From positions 1 to 11,310 of the forward strand of contig DATLUC010000045.1 in assembly GCA_035533335.1 (NCBI GenBank): a DNA stretch of 11,310 nucleotides. Direction: 5' to 3'. The stretch comes from DATKSS01 sp035533335 (GTDB lineage: Bacteria; Chloroflexota; Dormibacteria; Dormibacterales; Dormibacteraceae). Position 1 is the first letter of the stretch, and each line of letters begins with the position of its first letter. Shown here in pieces: positions 1 to 5,892 of this stretch. The translations under genes were made by a program, and so were the position numbers. Under the pieces are notes generated by a model. It searched no databases. It was not told the origin of the DNA and saw only the letters and a program-made list of their open reading frames with translations.

Positions 1-60
1 ACCGATGCCGTCAAGCCGTGCCATGGTGGCCCTTCGAGCAACCAGATCGAGGACGAGTAA
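1..60 (+). CDS. C-terminal end of an unidentified protein (partial, runs off the left edge)
   Basis: Frame 1 is open from the first base to a TAA and would encode the tail TDAVKPCHGGPSSNQIEDE. Nineteen residues are too few to assign a family. Two things support a genuine gene end: a strong intrinsic terminator begins 25 bases after the stop, and the same C-terminal coding sequence recurs in degraded form at about 2553-2594 (in the matching frame, SSGNQMKD) and at 2646-2667 (FNQIEDE followed by TAG). Conservation of the peptide with its stop suggests a small paralogous family whose other members lie outside the window. Confidence 0.4.
   Translation, partial: TDAVKPCHGGPSSNQIEDE
39..59 (+). 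repeat. 21-base direct repeat, copy A
   Basis: Twenty-one bases beginning caaccagatcgaggac are identical to 2646-2666. Both copies end inside a stop codon (TAA here, TAG there), so the repeat encodes the same residues NQIEDE and then a stop. A third, diverged copy lies at about 2553-2594. Confidence 0.85.
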
Positions 61-85
61 AGCCTCCGCTGCCGACTGACAACAG

Positions 86-115
86 GCCGGGTTCCGCACG
101 AGCCCGGCTTTTTTT
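86..115 (+). terminator. Intrinsic terminator after the left-edge gene
   Basis: GCCGGG (86-91) pairs with CCCGGC (103-108) around a short loop, and the stem is followed directly by seven T residues (109-115). This classic Rho-independent structure isolates the GntR-ABC cassette from the gene to its left. Confidence 0.9.
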
Positions 116-131
116 GCCGGCCGCGACCTGA

Positions 132-161
132 TTGACCACAGGGATCTGACTGTGCTACTGT
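132..161 (+). promoter_or_regulatory. Sigma-70-type promoter of the GntR-ABC operon
   Basis: A -35 TTGACC (132-137) is separated by 18 bases from TACTGT (156-161), which carries an extended -10 TG one base upstream (153-154). Transcription would start near 168, only about five bases before the regulator's ATG at 173. No Shine-Dalgarno sequence precedes that ATG, so the mRNA is probably leaderless or nearly so. The start site is inferred from spacing only. Confidence 0.65.
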
Positions 162-164
162 CCT

Positions 165-188
165 AGTGCACTATGCCACTAGTACACT
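165..188 (+). promoter_or_regulatory. Inverted-repeat operator over the GntR start codon
   Basis: AGTGCACTA (165-173) and TAGTACACT (180-188) form a nine-base inverted repeat with one mismatch around a six-base spacer. The left arm is also part of the perfect palindrome TAGTGCACTA (164-173). The site lies just downstream of the -10 box and covers the predicted transcription start and the ATG. GntR-family regulators bind such two-fold sites, so this is the likely autorepression operator. Binding by this protein is inferred from position. Confidence 0.65.
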
Positions 189-604
189 TACGAGGCTCCA
201 GCGCGGCGATCACGTTCCGCAAAGACACGACTTCGGGTCTGACCCAGTACCTGCAGCTCGTGCAGCAGGTGACGCATGCCCTCCGCCTCGGCCAGTTGAA
301 AGTAGGAGACCGGCTGCCTACGGTCCGCGACGTCGCTGCCCAACTGGCGATCAACCCCAACACGGTGCTCAAGGCCTACCGGCACATGGAGATGCAGGGT
401 CTTCTCGAGAGCCGTCCCGGGACCGGCGTTTTCGTAGCGCGGGAGCTTCGCGGACCGTCACCACAAGACCAGGCTGCACTTCGCCGGGAGCTGTTGCGGT
501 GGCTCGGGCGCGCCAAAGACGCAGGTCTGGACATTGAGGGCATGGAGGCACTGTTCGCAGACACGATGCGGCAGCACGCGATGGATGAGGTGGCCGCGTC
601 ATGA
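173..604 (+). CDS. GntR family transcriptional regulator, YtrA-like subfamily
   Basis: A 143-residue cytoplasmic regulator with an N-terminal winged helix-turn-helix at about residues 22-90. The core GDRLPTVRDVAAQLAINPNTVLKAYRHM pattern (key residues P49, T50, R52, N61, N63, T64, Y69) and the wing G-T-G-V-F-V are typical of GntR proteins. A short C-terminal helical tail (about 97-140) instead of a large effector domain places it with the YtrA-type regulators. These usually repress an adjacent ABC transporter operon, and here the ATPase gene follows with an ATGA overlap. The ATG at 173 is chosen because it starts the conserved domain and sits just after the promoter; there is no Shine-Dalgarno. 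The effector is unknown; in related operons it is often an antibiotic or cell-envelope stress. Confidence 0.9.
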   Translation: MPLVHLRGSSAAITFRKDTTSGLTQYLQLVQQVTHALRLGQLKVGDRLPTVRDVAAQLAINPNTVLKAYRHMEMQGLLESRPGTGVFVARELRGPSPQDQAALRRELLRWLGRAKDAGLDIEGMEALFADTMRQHAMDEVAAS

Positions 605-1500
605 ATGTCCTCGAAGCTCGCGGACTCGGTAAGCGCTATGGACGCAGGTGGGCGCTCAAAGACCTCACCCTGGACGTACCCGGGGGCCGGATCGTGGCCT
701 TCGTCGGGCCCAACGGCGCGGGTAAGACGACGTTCCTGCAGCTCGCGATGGGCTTCGCCGCGCCTACTGCCGGCGCTGTCGTCGCCTTTGGTCTCTCGCC
801 CCGTCGCGAAGCGGCTGCTTTCCTACCCAGGGTTGGTTATGCCGCCCAGGAGCCACCTCTCTTCAAGCGATTCTCGGTAGGCGAGCTTCTGACGATGGGT
901 TCGCGCCTCAACCGCCGCTGGGATGGGCCCATGGCGGTGAGCCGCCTGCGACGGTTGGGTATCGGTCTCGACCTCTCGGTCGCGTCTCTCTCGGGCGGAA
1001 TGCGCGCTCAGCTCGCGCTGGTCCTCGCGCTCGCCAAGATGCCCGACCTTCTGCTCCTGGACGAGCCCACGGCCTCGCTCGATCCGCTCGCTCGCCACGA
1101 ATTCATGGGTCTGTTGATGGCGGCGTCGGCGGAGCAGGGCCTGACGGTCGTGCTGTCCTCGCACATCATCGGCGACCTCCGCGCCACATGCGATTACCTG
1201 GTGATACTCACGCGCGGTCGCAGCCAGCTCGCAGGCGACATGGACGCGATCGTGACGACGCACCAGCGTCTGGTCGGTCCGGCGGAAATGGTGGATGCGA
1301 TCGGCCATGTTCAGGAGATCATCCAGGTCGAGCGCTCAGACCGCCAGGCAAGCCTGCTAGTGCGGATGCGAGGGCCACTCCTTGATCCACGTTGGGAGAG
1401 CTATCCGGTCGACCTTGACCAGATCGTCCTCGCCTACTTGAGTCGCGGATCGTCCAAGTCGAACTCCGACGATGAGCTCGCGAGCGAGGCGCTGAGTTGA
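601..1500 (+). CDS. ABC transporter ATP-binding protein
   Basis: A 299-residue nucleotide-binding subunit expected to power the permease encoded next. It has Walker A GPNGAGKTT (36-44), a Q-loop glutamine at 83, signature LSGGM (130-134), Walker B LLLLDEP (150-156), D-loop SLD (159-161) and switch histidine H188. The domain ends near residue 220, and the C-terminal 80 residues form the extension common in ABC-2 exporters. The start ATG overlaps the GntR stop (ATGA), and GAGGTG at 587-592 provides a ribosome site with eight-base spacing. This implies translational coupling with the regulator. The transported substrate cannot be told from sequence; lipid, peptide or drug export are all possible. 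Confidence 0.95.
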   Translation: MNVLEARGLGKRYGRRWALKDLTLDVPGGRIVAFVGPNGAGKTTFLQLAMGFAAPTAGAVVAFGLSPRREAAAFLPRVGYAAQEPPLFKRFSVGELLTMGSRLNRRWDGPMAVSRLRRLGIGLDLSVASLSGGMRAQLALVLALAKMPDLLLLDEPTASLDPLARHEFMGLLMAASAEQGLTVVLSSHIIGDLRATCDYLVILTRGRSQLAGDMDAIVTTHQRLVGPAEMVDAIGHVQEIIQVERSDRQASLLVRMRGPLLDPRWESYPVDLDQIVLAYLSRGSSKSNSDDELASEALS

Positions 1501-2471
1501 TTTGGTTGACCTGGCGGCAACAGCGCTTCGAGGCCGCGCTGGCCGCGGTGGCAGTTGCGATTGGCGCCGCAGTACTTCTAGTAACGCGCCAGGCCATGAT
1601 CGCCGACCTTCAGGCGCTCGGAATCCCCAACTGCCTCAGCGGCCTGGGTGACAGCAACTCCTGCTCACAGGCGTACCAGGCGTTCAAGGACAACTTCGGT
1701 TCGCAGCAGGCACTCCTCGGAGCGTTGACGTACCTTCCGGTCCTGGTCGGTGTCGTCCTGGCGGCCTCCATCTCGGTCGAGATGGAACAGGGGACCTATC
1801 GCCTGGCTTGGGCTCAGAGCGTGACCCGCGGTAGCTGGACGCTCATGCGGATTGGACTTCCGTTGGTGTTCGGCCTCGCGATCACCGGGCTCATCGCCGG
1901 AGTCACGTCATGGTGGATGCAGCCTGCCAACCAGGTGCAGGGACCGCTCCGACCAGGATCCTTCGATGTGCAGGGACTTCTTCCGCCCGCCTACATGCTG
2001 CTGGCGTTCGCGATCACTGTGGCGGGCGGCGTGATCTGGCGACGCACTGTACCGGCGGTCGGATTGGGCATGGTCGTCGCAGCCGGCATTCATCTGGCCG
2101 TGCAGACCTGGTTGCGACCGAACTTCATCGCCCCGATCTCATACCTGTGGACGTCAGGGCCGGCGCCTTACGGCCCTCGGGACTGGGTGGTCCAGGGCGG
2201 GGCGGGCGCGAGCAGCTATGTCTACCAAGACCCAATGGGCCGACAGCTGAGCTACGAGCAGGTCCAGTCCTTATGCGGCCAGGTGGTCGACGCCCAATCC
2301 AAGGATGCCTGGTCGGCGTGCCTCCAATCGCACCACCTCGGCGAGCTGGTCAAATGGCAGCCGCCGGCCCGATTCTGGGAGTTTCAAACGATCGAGTCGG
2401 GGTTCGTGATCGGGATTGCCCTCGTGTTCCTGCTGTTGACGGTTTGGTGGTTGCGCAGCCGGACCGTCTAG
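1497..2471 (+). CDS. ABC transporter permease (six predicted membrane spans)
   Basis: A 324-residue integral membrane protein starting MIWLTWRQQR, a start common to a family of actinobacterial and Chloroflexota ABC-2-like permeases. Hydrophobic spans lie at about 12-30, 74-92, 117-139, 165-182, 185-204 and 301-319. After span 2 comes EMEQGTYRLAWAQSVTR (95-111), a hallmark of this permease group. Two external loops carry cysteine pairs (C46/C56 and C260/C275) that could be disulfides, including a large loop between spans 5 and 6. The start is TTG at 1497, overlapping the ATPase stop (TTGA), with a weak CGAGG site seven bases upstream. The next in-frame ATG would remove span 1. It forms the exporter with the preceding ATPase. 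Confidence 0.88.
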   Translation: MIWLTWRQQRFEAALAAVAVAIGAAVLLVTRQAMIADLQALGIPNCLSGLGDSNSCSQAYQAFKDNFGSQQALLGALTYLPVLVGVVLAASISVEMEQGTYRLAWAQSVTRGSWTLMRIGLPLVFGLAITGLIAGVTSWWMQPANQVQGPLRPGSFDVQGLLPPAYMLLAFAITVAGGVIWRRTVPAVGLGMVVAAGIHLAVQTWLRPNFIAPISYLWTSGPAPYGPRDWVVQGGAGASSYVYQDPMGRQLSYEQVQSLCGQVVDAQSKDAWSACLQSHHLGELVKWQPPARFWEFQTIESGFVIGIALVFLLLTVWWLRSRTV

Positions 2472-2552
2472 GACCGGGCCACAACCGTGTAAAGCCGCCG
2501 CCCGAATCGCACGCATAAGACTGCGCTTCGACGCCCTTTCACTATCGTCATA

Positions 2553-2594
2553 AAGTCGTTCACTAGTGGCTCTTCGGGCAACCAGATGAAGGAC
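2553..2594 (+). repeat. Diverged copy of the left-edge gene end (copy B)
   Basis: Read as aag tcg ttc act agt ggc ..., this stretch matches the left-edge sequence 13-54 codon for codon without gaps at roughly 33 of 42 bases by my count. It encodes KSFTSGSSGNQMKD against KPCHGGPSSNQIED. The terminal glutamate-stop is replaced by further codons, so it looks like a decayed fragment of a paralogous gene. It lies within the 261-base gap between the permease and the lipoprotein, where I see no intact gene. Confidence 0.6.
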
Positions 2595-2645
2595 GCCAAT
2601 ACGAAAGGCGCTGTCGAAAGCCTGCCGAACAGTCCGTGTGATGTT

Positions 2646-2666
2646 CAACCAGATCGAGGACGAGTA
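2646..2666 (+). repeat. 21-base direct repeat, copy C
   Basis: Identical to 39-59. The adjoining bases give ATGTTC upstream and a TAG stop at 2665-2667. The reading frame differs from that of copy B 60 bases upstream, and the short open stretch 2590-2667 starts from a stop codon without a credible gene start, so it reads as a gene remnant. Confidence 0.85.
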
Positions 2667-2732
2667 GCCGGCTCTCGTAGCTTCTTCGGGGCACCGGTAA
2701 CCAGAGCGTCACGCGCATCGTTGTTCCGACAG

Positions 2733-3347
2733 ATGCACGTCACGTTAAGGCGCGCGGTAGCGCTGTGCGCTCTGGTGGCGGGCCTGGTTGGCTGCGGGAT
2801 GGCCAGCCCGGGTTTCCAGGCATACGAGCAGCAATCACCGCCCACTGCGGGCACCGACGCCATGACCGCACTGGACCAGAGGCCGATGAAGCTGCCCCGC
2901 CTCGCCCCCGCAAGCTGCCCAGCCTTTTCGGGCGGCAATTCGTTTGGGCCTGGACCGGTATACGTGACCGGTCAAAGCGCGTGGTACTCGGCGGGGCAGG
3001 CGGTGGTTCTCATGGTCGACCCCAAGTACCCTGGCCCGGTGCTGGTGCGAGGCTCCGAATTGGGTGGCGGGGGCCTTCTGAGAATCACGCTGGCCGATTC
3101 CTCACCGGGCGAAATGGGGGGCTTCGCCGCCAAAGAGAGCTCACATTCCGTGGCGGCGGTTTCGGCTCTCCACACGCCGGATGGTGGGCTGGAGCTGCAG
3201 GCGGACCTGGGGACCCCCTCGCCGAGAGCATGGTTGGGCTGGTTGAGCACTGACGGTCCCGGGTGTTTCGGGCTCCAGGTGGACGGTTCCACCTTCACCG
3301 AGGTCGTCGCCTTTTTCGTCCAGCCCGGTAGCCCACCGCCCGGTTGA
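2733..3347 (+). CDS. Putative lipoprotein of unknown function
   Basis: A 204-residue predicted secreted lipoprotein. The N-terminus MHVTLRRAVALCALVAGLVGCG has a charged start, a hydrophobic core and a lipobox LVGC (18-21), so the mature protein would begin at C21 and be lipid-anchored outside the membrane. The rest is glycine-, proline- and serine-rich with a beta-rich pattern ending GCFGLQVDGSTFTEVVAFFV, suggesting an immunoglobulin-like fold; I do not recognise the family. The frame is open from an ATG at 2586, but the 49 extra residues cross repeat copies B and C and are not protein-like. The ATG at 2733, directly before the signal peptide, is preferred although its ribosome site is weak. 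Confidence 0.7.
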   Translation: MHVTLRRAVALCALVAGLVGCGMASPGFQAYEQQSPPTAGTDAMTALDQRPMKLPRLAPASCPAFSGGNSFGPGPVYVTGQSAWYSAGQAVVLMVDPKYPGPVLVRGSELGGGGLLRITLADSSPGEMGGFAAKESSHSVAAVSALHTPDGGLELQADLGTPSPRAWLGWLSTDGPGCFGLQVDGSTFTEVVAFFVQPGSPPPG

Positions 3348-3372
3348 TCCGTCGCCCTTAGACAAGCGATCA

Positions 3373-3399
3373 CGATCGCGGCCGAGGCGGCTGCGATCG
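3373..3399 (+). terminator. Long hairpin after the lipoprotein gene
   Basis: CGATCGC (3373-3379) pairs perfectly with GCGATCG (3393-3399). Inside, a G-T wobble and GCCG/CGGC extend the stem to about twelve pairs with an AGG triloop. It lies 25 bases after the lipoprotein stop and just before the next promoter. There is no long T run, so termination is likely but not certain. Confidence 0.6.
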
Positions 3400-3426
3400 C
3401 GCCAATTCTGTAGCCCGGCCACCGGC

Positions 3427-3455
3427 TTGACATGCAGGGTTCTCGCCTGTATTCT
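3427..3455 (+). promoter_or_regulatory. Strong sigma-70-type promoter for the ArsR-SRPBCC operon
   Basis: A consensus TTGACA (3427-3432) is spaced 17 bases from TATTCT (3450-3455). Transcription would begin near 3462, giving a leader of about 25 bases before the regulator ATG at 3487. This is the best -35/-10 match in the window. Confidence 0.8.
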
Positions 3456-3511
3456 GCTGATCAGCTAATTAGCCAAATAGCGAACTATGAAATTGGCATC
3501 CGATCAGCTGA
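3456..3511 (+). promoter_or_regulatory. Cluster of palindromes over the ArsR promoter and start (candidate operators)
   Basis: Two perfect ten-base palindromes overlap by two bases: GCTGATCAGC (3456-3465) and GCTAATTAGC (3464-3473). They begin directly after the -10 box and span the predicted transcription start. Further down, ATAG (3477-3480) faces CTAT (3485-3488) at the start codon, and GATCAGCT recurs at 3459-3466 and 3502-3509, the latter within palindrome TCAGCTGA (3504-3511). ArsR-type repressors bind such sites in their own promoters; assignment to this regulator is inferred. Confidence 0.6.
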
Positions 3512-3858
3512 GCGTCACGTTCGCCGCCCTGGCCGATCCCACCCGGCGGGCGATGCTGGCTCATCTTGCATTGGGCGAGGCCTCGGTCACGGAACTGGCC
3601 AGGCCGTTCGACCTGAGCCTGCCCGGCGTCTCCAAGCACCTGAAGGTGCTGCAGCGCGCCGGCCTGATCACACAGGGGCGCAACGCGCAGTGGCGACCCT
3701 GCCGCCTCGAAGGCGGCCGTCTCAAAGAGGCGTCCGAGTGGGTGGGGGAGTACCGGAGGTTCTGGGACGAGAGCTTCCAGCGCCTCGACGAAGTTCTGCA
3801 GGAAATGATCCAGGAGGAGAAGCAAGGCGATGAGCACCAAGGGCACCACGATGGCTGA
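3487..3858 (+). CDS. ArsR/SmtB family transcriptional regulator
   Basis: A 123-residue winged-helix repressor. The N-terminal ALADPTRRAMLAHLA (14-28) and recognition helix region SLPGVSKHLKVLQRAGLI (44-61) are diagnostic of the ArsR fold. The wing contains QWRPCRLEGG. No metal-binding ELCVC motif is present, and the acidic helical C-terminus (80-112) matches the ArsR subgroup that partners AHSA1/SRPBCC genes, so it probably does not sense metal. The ATG at 3487 begins the conserved domain and follows the promoter; no clear Shine-Dalgarno is seen. The 3' end overlaps the next gene by 29 bases, so the two form an operon and are probably co-regulated. Confidence 0.92.
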   Translation: MKLASDQLSVTFAALADPTRRAMLAHLALGEASVTELARPFDLSLPGVSKHLKVLQRAGLITQGRNAQWRPCRLEGGRLKEASEWVGEYRRFWDESFQRLDEVLQEMIQEEKQGDEHQGHHDG

Positions 3859-4336
3859 GACCGAGTACGTCATCGAGCCAGGCCAGCAGGAGATGGTCTC
3901 GATCACCGTTCTGGATGCGCCGCGCCAGCTGGTTTTCCGGGCCTATACGGATCCCAAGCTTTTCGCTCGCTGGTGGGGTCCACGGCGGTACACGAACGAG
4001 ATCGTCAAGTTCGACTCCCGCGCCGGAGGCGAGTGGCGGGTGGTCCAGCGCGGCGCAGACGGCGGCGAGCACGGGTTCCACGGCGTCAACCACGACGTGG
4101 TGGCGCCGGAGCGGATCTGCCAGACGTTCGAGTACGAAGGGCTTCCAGGGCATGTCGCGCTCCAGACCGTGACCCTCGAGCCTCTTGGCAACAAGACGAA
4201 GGTCGTTGCCCACGTTGTCTTCCAGTCGGTGATGGACCGGGACGGCATGGTCGCCTCGGGTATGCGGGAGGGTGCCGACGAGTCGATGGAGCGGCTGGCC
4301 GAGCTGCTCGACGAGATGAAGGTCAGGGGGCGATAG
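3830..4336 (+). CDS. SRPBCC/AHSA1 domain-containing protein
   Basis: A 168-residue cytoplasmic START-like fold (helix-grip) protein of the AHSA1 group, which forms a hydrophobic ligand cavity. Landmarks are the N-terminal strand-helix APRQLVFRAYTDPKLFARWWGP (30-51), GGEWRVVQ (67-74), FHGVNHDVVAPERI (83-96), the TFEYEG and PGHV segment (99-109), and the long C-terminal helix GMREGADESMERLAELLDEM (144-163). The ligand and role are unknown; ArsR-AHSA1 pairs recur widely in high-GC soil bacteria. The start at 3830 follows AGGAGG (3812-3817, distant) and AAGG (3824-3827). An in-frame ATG at 3851 is an alternative that would remove seven residues. Confidence 0.9.
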   Translation: MSTKGTTMAETEYVIEPGQQEMVSITVLDAPRQLVFRAYTDPKLFARWWGPRRYTNEIVKFDSRAGGEWRVVQRGADGGEHGFHGVNHDVVAPERICQTFEYEGLPGHVALQTVTLEPLGNKTKVVAHVVFQSVMDRDGMVASGMREGADESMERLAELLDEMKVRGR

Positions 4337-4356
4337 CGAGCACGGAAGTCATGTGG

Positions 4357-4376
4357 TGGCGGGCCGATGCCCGCCA
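4357..4376. terminator. Perfect hairpin between convergent genes (candidate bidirectional terminator)
   Basis: TGGCGGGC (4357-4364) and GCCCGCCA (4369-4376) form a perfect eight-pair GC-rich stem around the tetraloop CGAT. It lies in the 50-base gap between the SRPBCC stop and the convergent cyclic-nucleotide-binding gene. There is no T run on either side, so factor-dependent action or an mRNA-end stabiliser is also possible. Confidence 0.6.
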
Positions 4377-4386
4377 TCCGAGGGCT

Positions 4387-4818
4387 CTACCGGTCGGATT
4401 CCGCCTGGCGGACCCGCTGGCTGAGGACCTGCAGGAGACGGTAGGCCACCTCCGGGTGCTCCTTGAGGAACGGCTTGAAGTTCCACTCGGGGATCGTCGC
4501 CAGCGTGACATCGGTGCCCGCGGTGATGGTCGCGCTGCGGCCCTCGTGGTCGAGGAGCGCCATCTCGCCGAATGAGTCGCCGGGACCGAGCGCGCGCGTC
4601 TTGCCCTGGATGGTCTTCACTGAAACGGTCCCTTCGATGATGACCATGAAGCCGACTCCGCCCTCGCCCCGGACGACGATCTCGTGGCCGGCGGGATGCT
4701 TGACCGTCTTCATCTGCTTCTCGATCGAGCGGACCTCCGGTTCGGGCAGCCCTTCGAAGAGCTTGGCCGACTTGATGTCCAGCACGCCCAGATAGTATTC
4801 GCCCGCGGCCGACACCAC
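4387..4818 (-). CDS. Stand-alone cyclic nucleotide-binding domain protein
   Basis: A 143-residue protein that is almost entirely one cyclic-NMP-binding (CAP-like) beta-roll. The phosphate-binding cassette FGEMALLDHEGRSAT (83-97) keeps the glutamate (E85), arginine (R94) and Ser/Thr (S95, T97) that contact cAMP or cGMP, so binding looks competent. Beta-roll glycines are present (G44, G51, G63, G80). No DNA-binding helix-turn-helix, channel or kinase domain follows the C-helix (115-140), so it cannot be a complete CRP-type activator and more likely regulates a partner protein. The GTG at 4818 opens the frame; a later GTG at 4785 (residue 12, before LDIKSAKLFEGL) may be the true start, and neither has a good ribosome site. 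Confidence 0.85.
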   Translation of the reverse strand: MVSAAGEYYLGVLDIKSAKLFEGLPEPEVRSIEKQMKTVKHPAGHEIVVRGEGGVGFMVIIEGTVSVKTIQGKTRALGPGDSFGEMALLDHEGRSATITAGTDVTLATIPEWNFKPFLKEHPEVAYRLLQVLSQRVRQAESDR

Positions 4819-4884
4819 AAGGCTCTCATCCGCTTCAGGCCATCTTGCTCGGATTGCGTGGGCCGTTCGACCCTGACCCCCGAG

Positions 4885-4904
4885 CAGCCTCCGGTACGAG
4901 GCTG
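4885..4904 (+). promoter_or_regulatory. Inverted repeat just upstream of the hydrolase start
   Basis: CAGCCTC (4885-4891) and GAGGCTG (4898-4904) are perfect seven-base arms around CGGTAC, ending nine bases before the ATG at 4914. It sits in the 95-base divergent gap with the cyclic-nucleotide-binding gene. It may be an operator or an mRNA hairpin affecting initiation. I find no convincing -35/-10 pair beside it. Confidence 0.4.
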
Positions 4905-4913
4905 TAGTCGAGC

Positions 4914-5858
4914 ATGGAGACGTACGACGTCGGGCGCGACTCGGTCGTCACGGGGACGGTCCGGCTCAGCGACGGCCGCCGCCTCGCCTACAGCGAGCGA
5001 GGAGACCCTTCGGGCGTGCCGGTCATCCACCACCACGGCATGCCCGGGTCGCGCCTCGAGCACGAGGCGGAGTCCGAGTTCTACCGATCGCTGGGGGTTC
5101 GCGTGATCACCCCCGACCGCCCGGGCTACGGCCTCTCCGACGCGCGGGCGCACGCCCGGCTGGTCGACTGGCCGCGCGACGTCCTCGAGCTGGCGGACAT
5201 CCTCGGCCTCGACCGTTTCGGGGTCACGGCGCTGTCGGGCGGCGGAATCTACGCGCTCGCCTGCGCGGCGGTCATTCCCGAGCGGATCATCGAAGTCGCC
5301 GTCACCGGATGTCCTGCCCCGATGCAGCGCCCGGGCGCGATGTCAGGGATGCGCCTTGCGACGCGCGCCGGTGTCTGGCTCGGACGGTCCGCTCCATGGG
5401 TGCTTGGTCTCGGCGCCACAGGAGTCTCCAAAGTGGTCAAGCGTTACCCGCACTTCGTCGTTGCACAGGCGAACCGGGACAAGCCACCTGCTGACCTGCG
5501 GTGGCTGTCCATGCCTTCGGTCATGGGCGGCGCGGCCGAGTCGCTCCAGGAGGCGCTTCGCTTCGGAGCCTCCGGTTATGTCCAGGATATTGGCGCTCTC
5601 GCGCGGCCGTGGGGATTCCCGCTGGACCTCGTCAGGGTCCCCGTGACACTGTGGCACGGCGACCTCGACACGGTGATCCCGCTCCACCACGGCGAATACC
5701 TCGCGTCGCTGATTCCTGGAGCCATCTTGCAAGTCTGCCCGGGCGAGGCACACATGCTTTTGTGGAATCACCTCGCCGAGGTGCTGCTCCGAGCGGCGGG
5801 CATGAGTCCCGCGGCGGCCGGGCCGTTTGCCTCTCGCCTGGCCTACGCCACGGCCTGA
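4914..5858 (+). CDS. Alpha/beta hydrolase
   Basis: A 314-residue single-domain alpha/beta-hydrolase of usual length. The oxyanion-hole motif HGMPGSR lies at 41-47, DRPGYGLS at 68-75, and the nucleophile elbow is ALSGGG with S108 (the first glycine of GxSxG is A106). The acid is probably D252 in HGDLDTVIP and the catalytic histidine H280 in GEAHMLLW, so the triad looks complete. A helical lid or cap falls at about 135-230. The substrate is unknown; esterase, lactonase or epoxide hydrolase-like activity cannot be separated, although a serine nucleophile argues against epoxide hydrolase. No signal peptide is seen, so it acts in the cytoplasm. The universal stress gene starts 34 bases downstream, suggesting one operon. 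Confidence 0.9.
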   Translation: METYDVGRDSVVTGTVRLSDGRRLAYSERGDPSGVPVIHHHGMPGSRLEHEAESEFYRSLGVRVITPDRPGYGLSDARAHARLVDWPRDVLELADILGLDRFGVTALSGGGIYALACAAVIPERIIEVAVTGCPAPMQRPGAMSGMRLATRAGVWLGRSAPWVLGLGATGVSKVVKRYPHFVVAQANRDKPPADLRWLSMPSVMGGAAESLQEALRFGASGYVQDIGALARPWGFPLDLVRVPVTLWHGDLDTVIPLHHGEYLASLIPGAILQVCPGEAHMLLWNHLAEVLLRAAGMSPAAAGPFASRLAYATA

Positions 5859-5876
5859 CACTCCGGTCATCACGAC

Positions 5877-5884
5877 AGGAGGTG
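5877..5884 (+). promoter_or_regulatory. Strong ribosome binding site deciding the universal stress protein start
   Basis: AGGAGGTG lies eight bases before the GTG at 5893 and is the strongest Shine-Dalgarno in the window. It rules out the upstream in-frame ATG at 5827, which lies inside the hydrolase gene. Confidence 0.85.
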
Positions 5885-5892
5885 TTTCACGA

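Noticed and set aside
823..1308. Long minus-strand reading frame (161 codons) inside the ATPase gene
   Set aside because: It is antisense to a clearly real ABC ATPase and its composition is that of a GC-rich shadow frame.
2527..2554. Possible promoter TTCGAC-N16-CATAAA before the lipoprotein
   Set aside because: Both boxes are weak, the spacing is short, and it overlaps the degraded repeat region far from the start at 2733.
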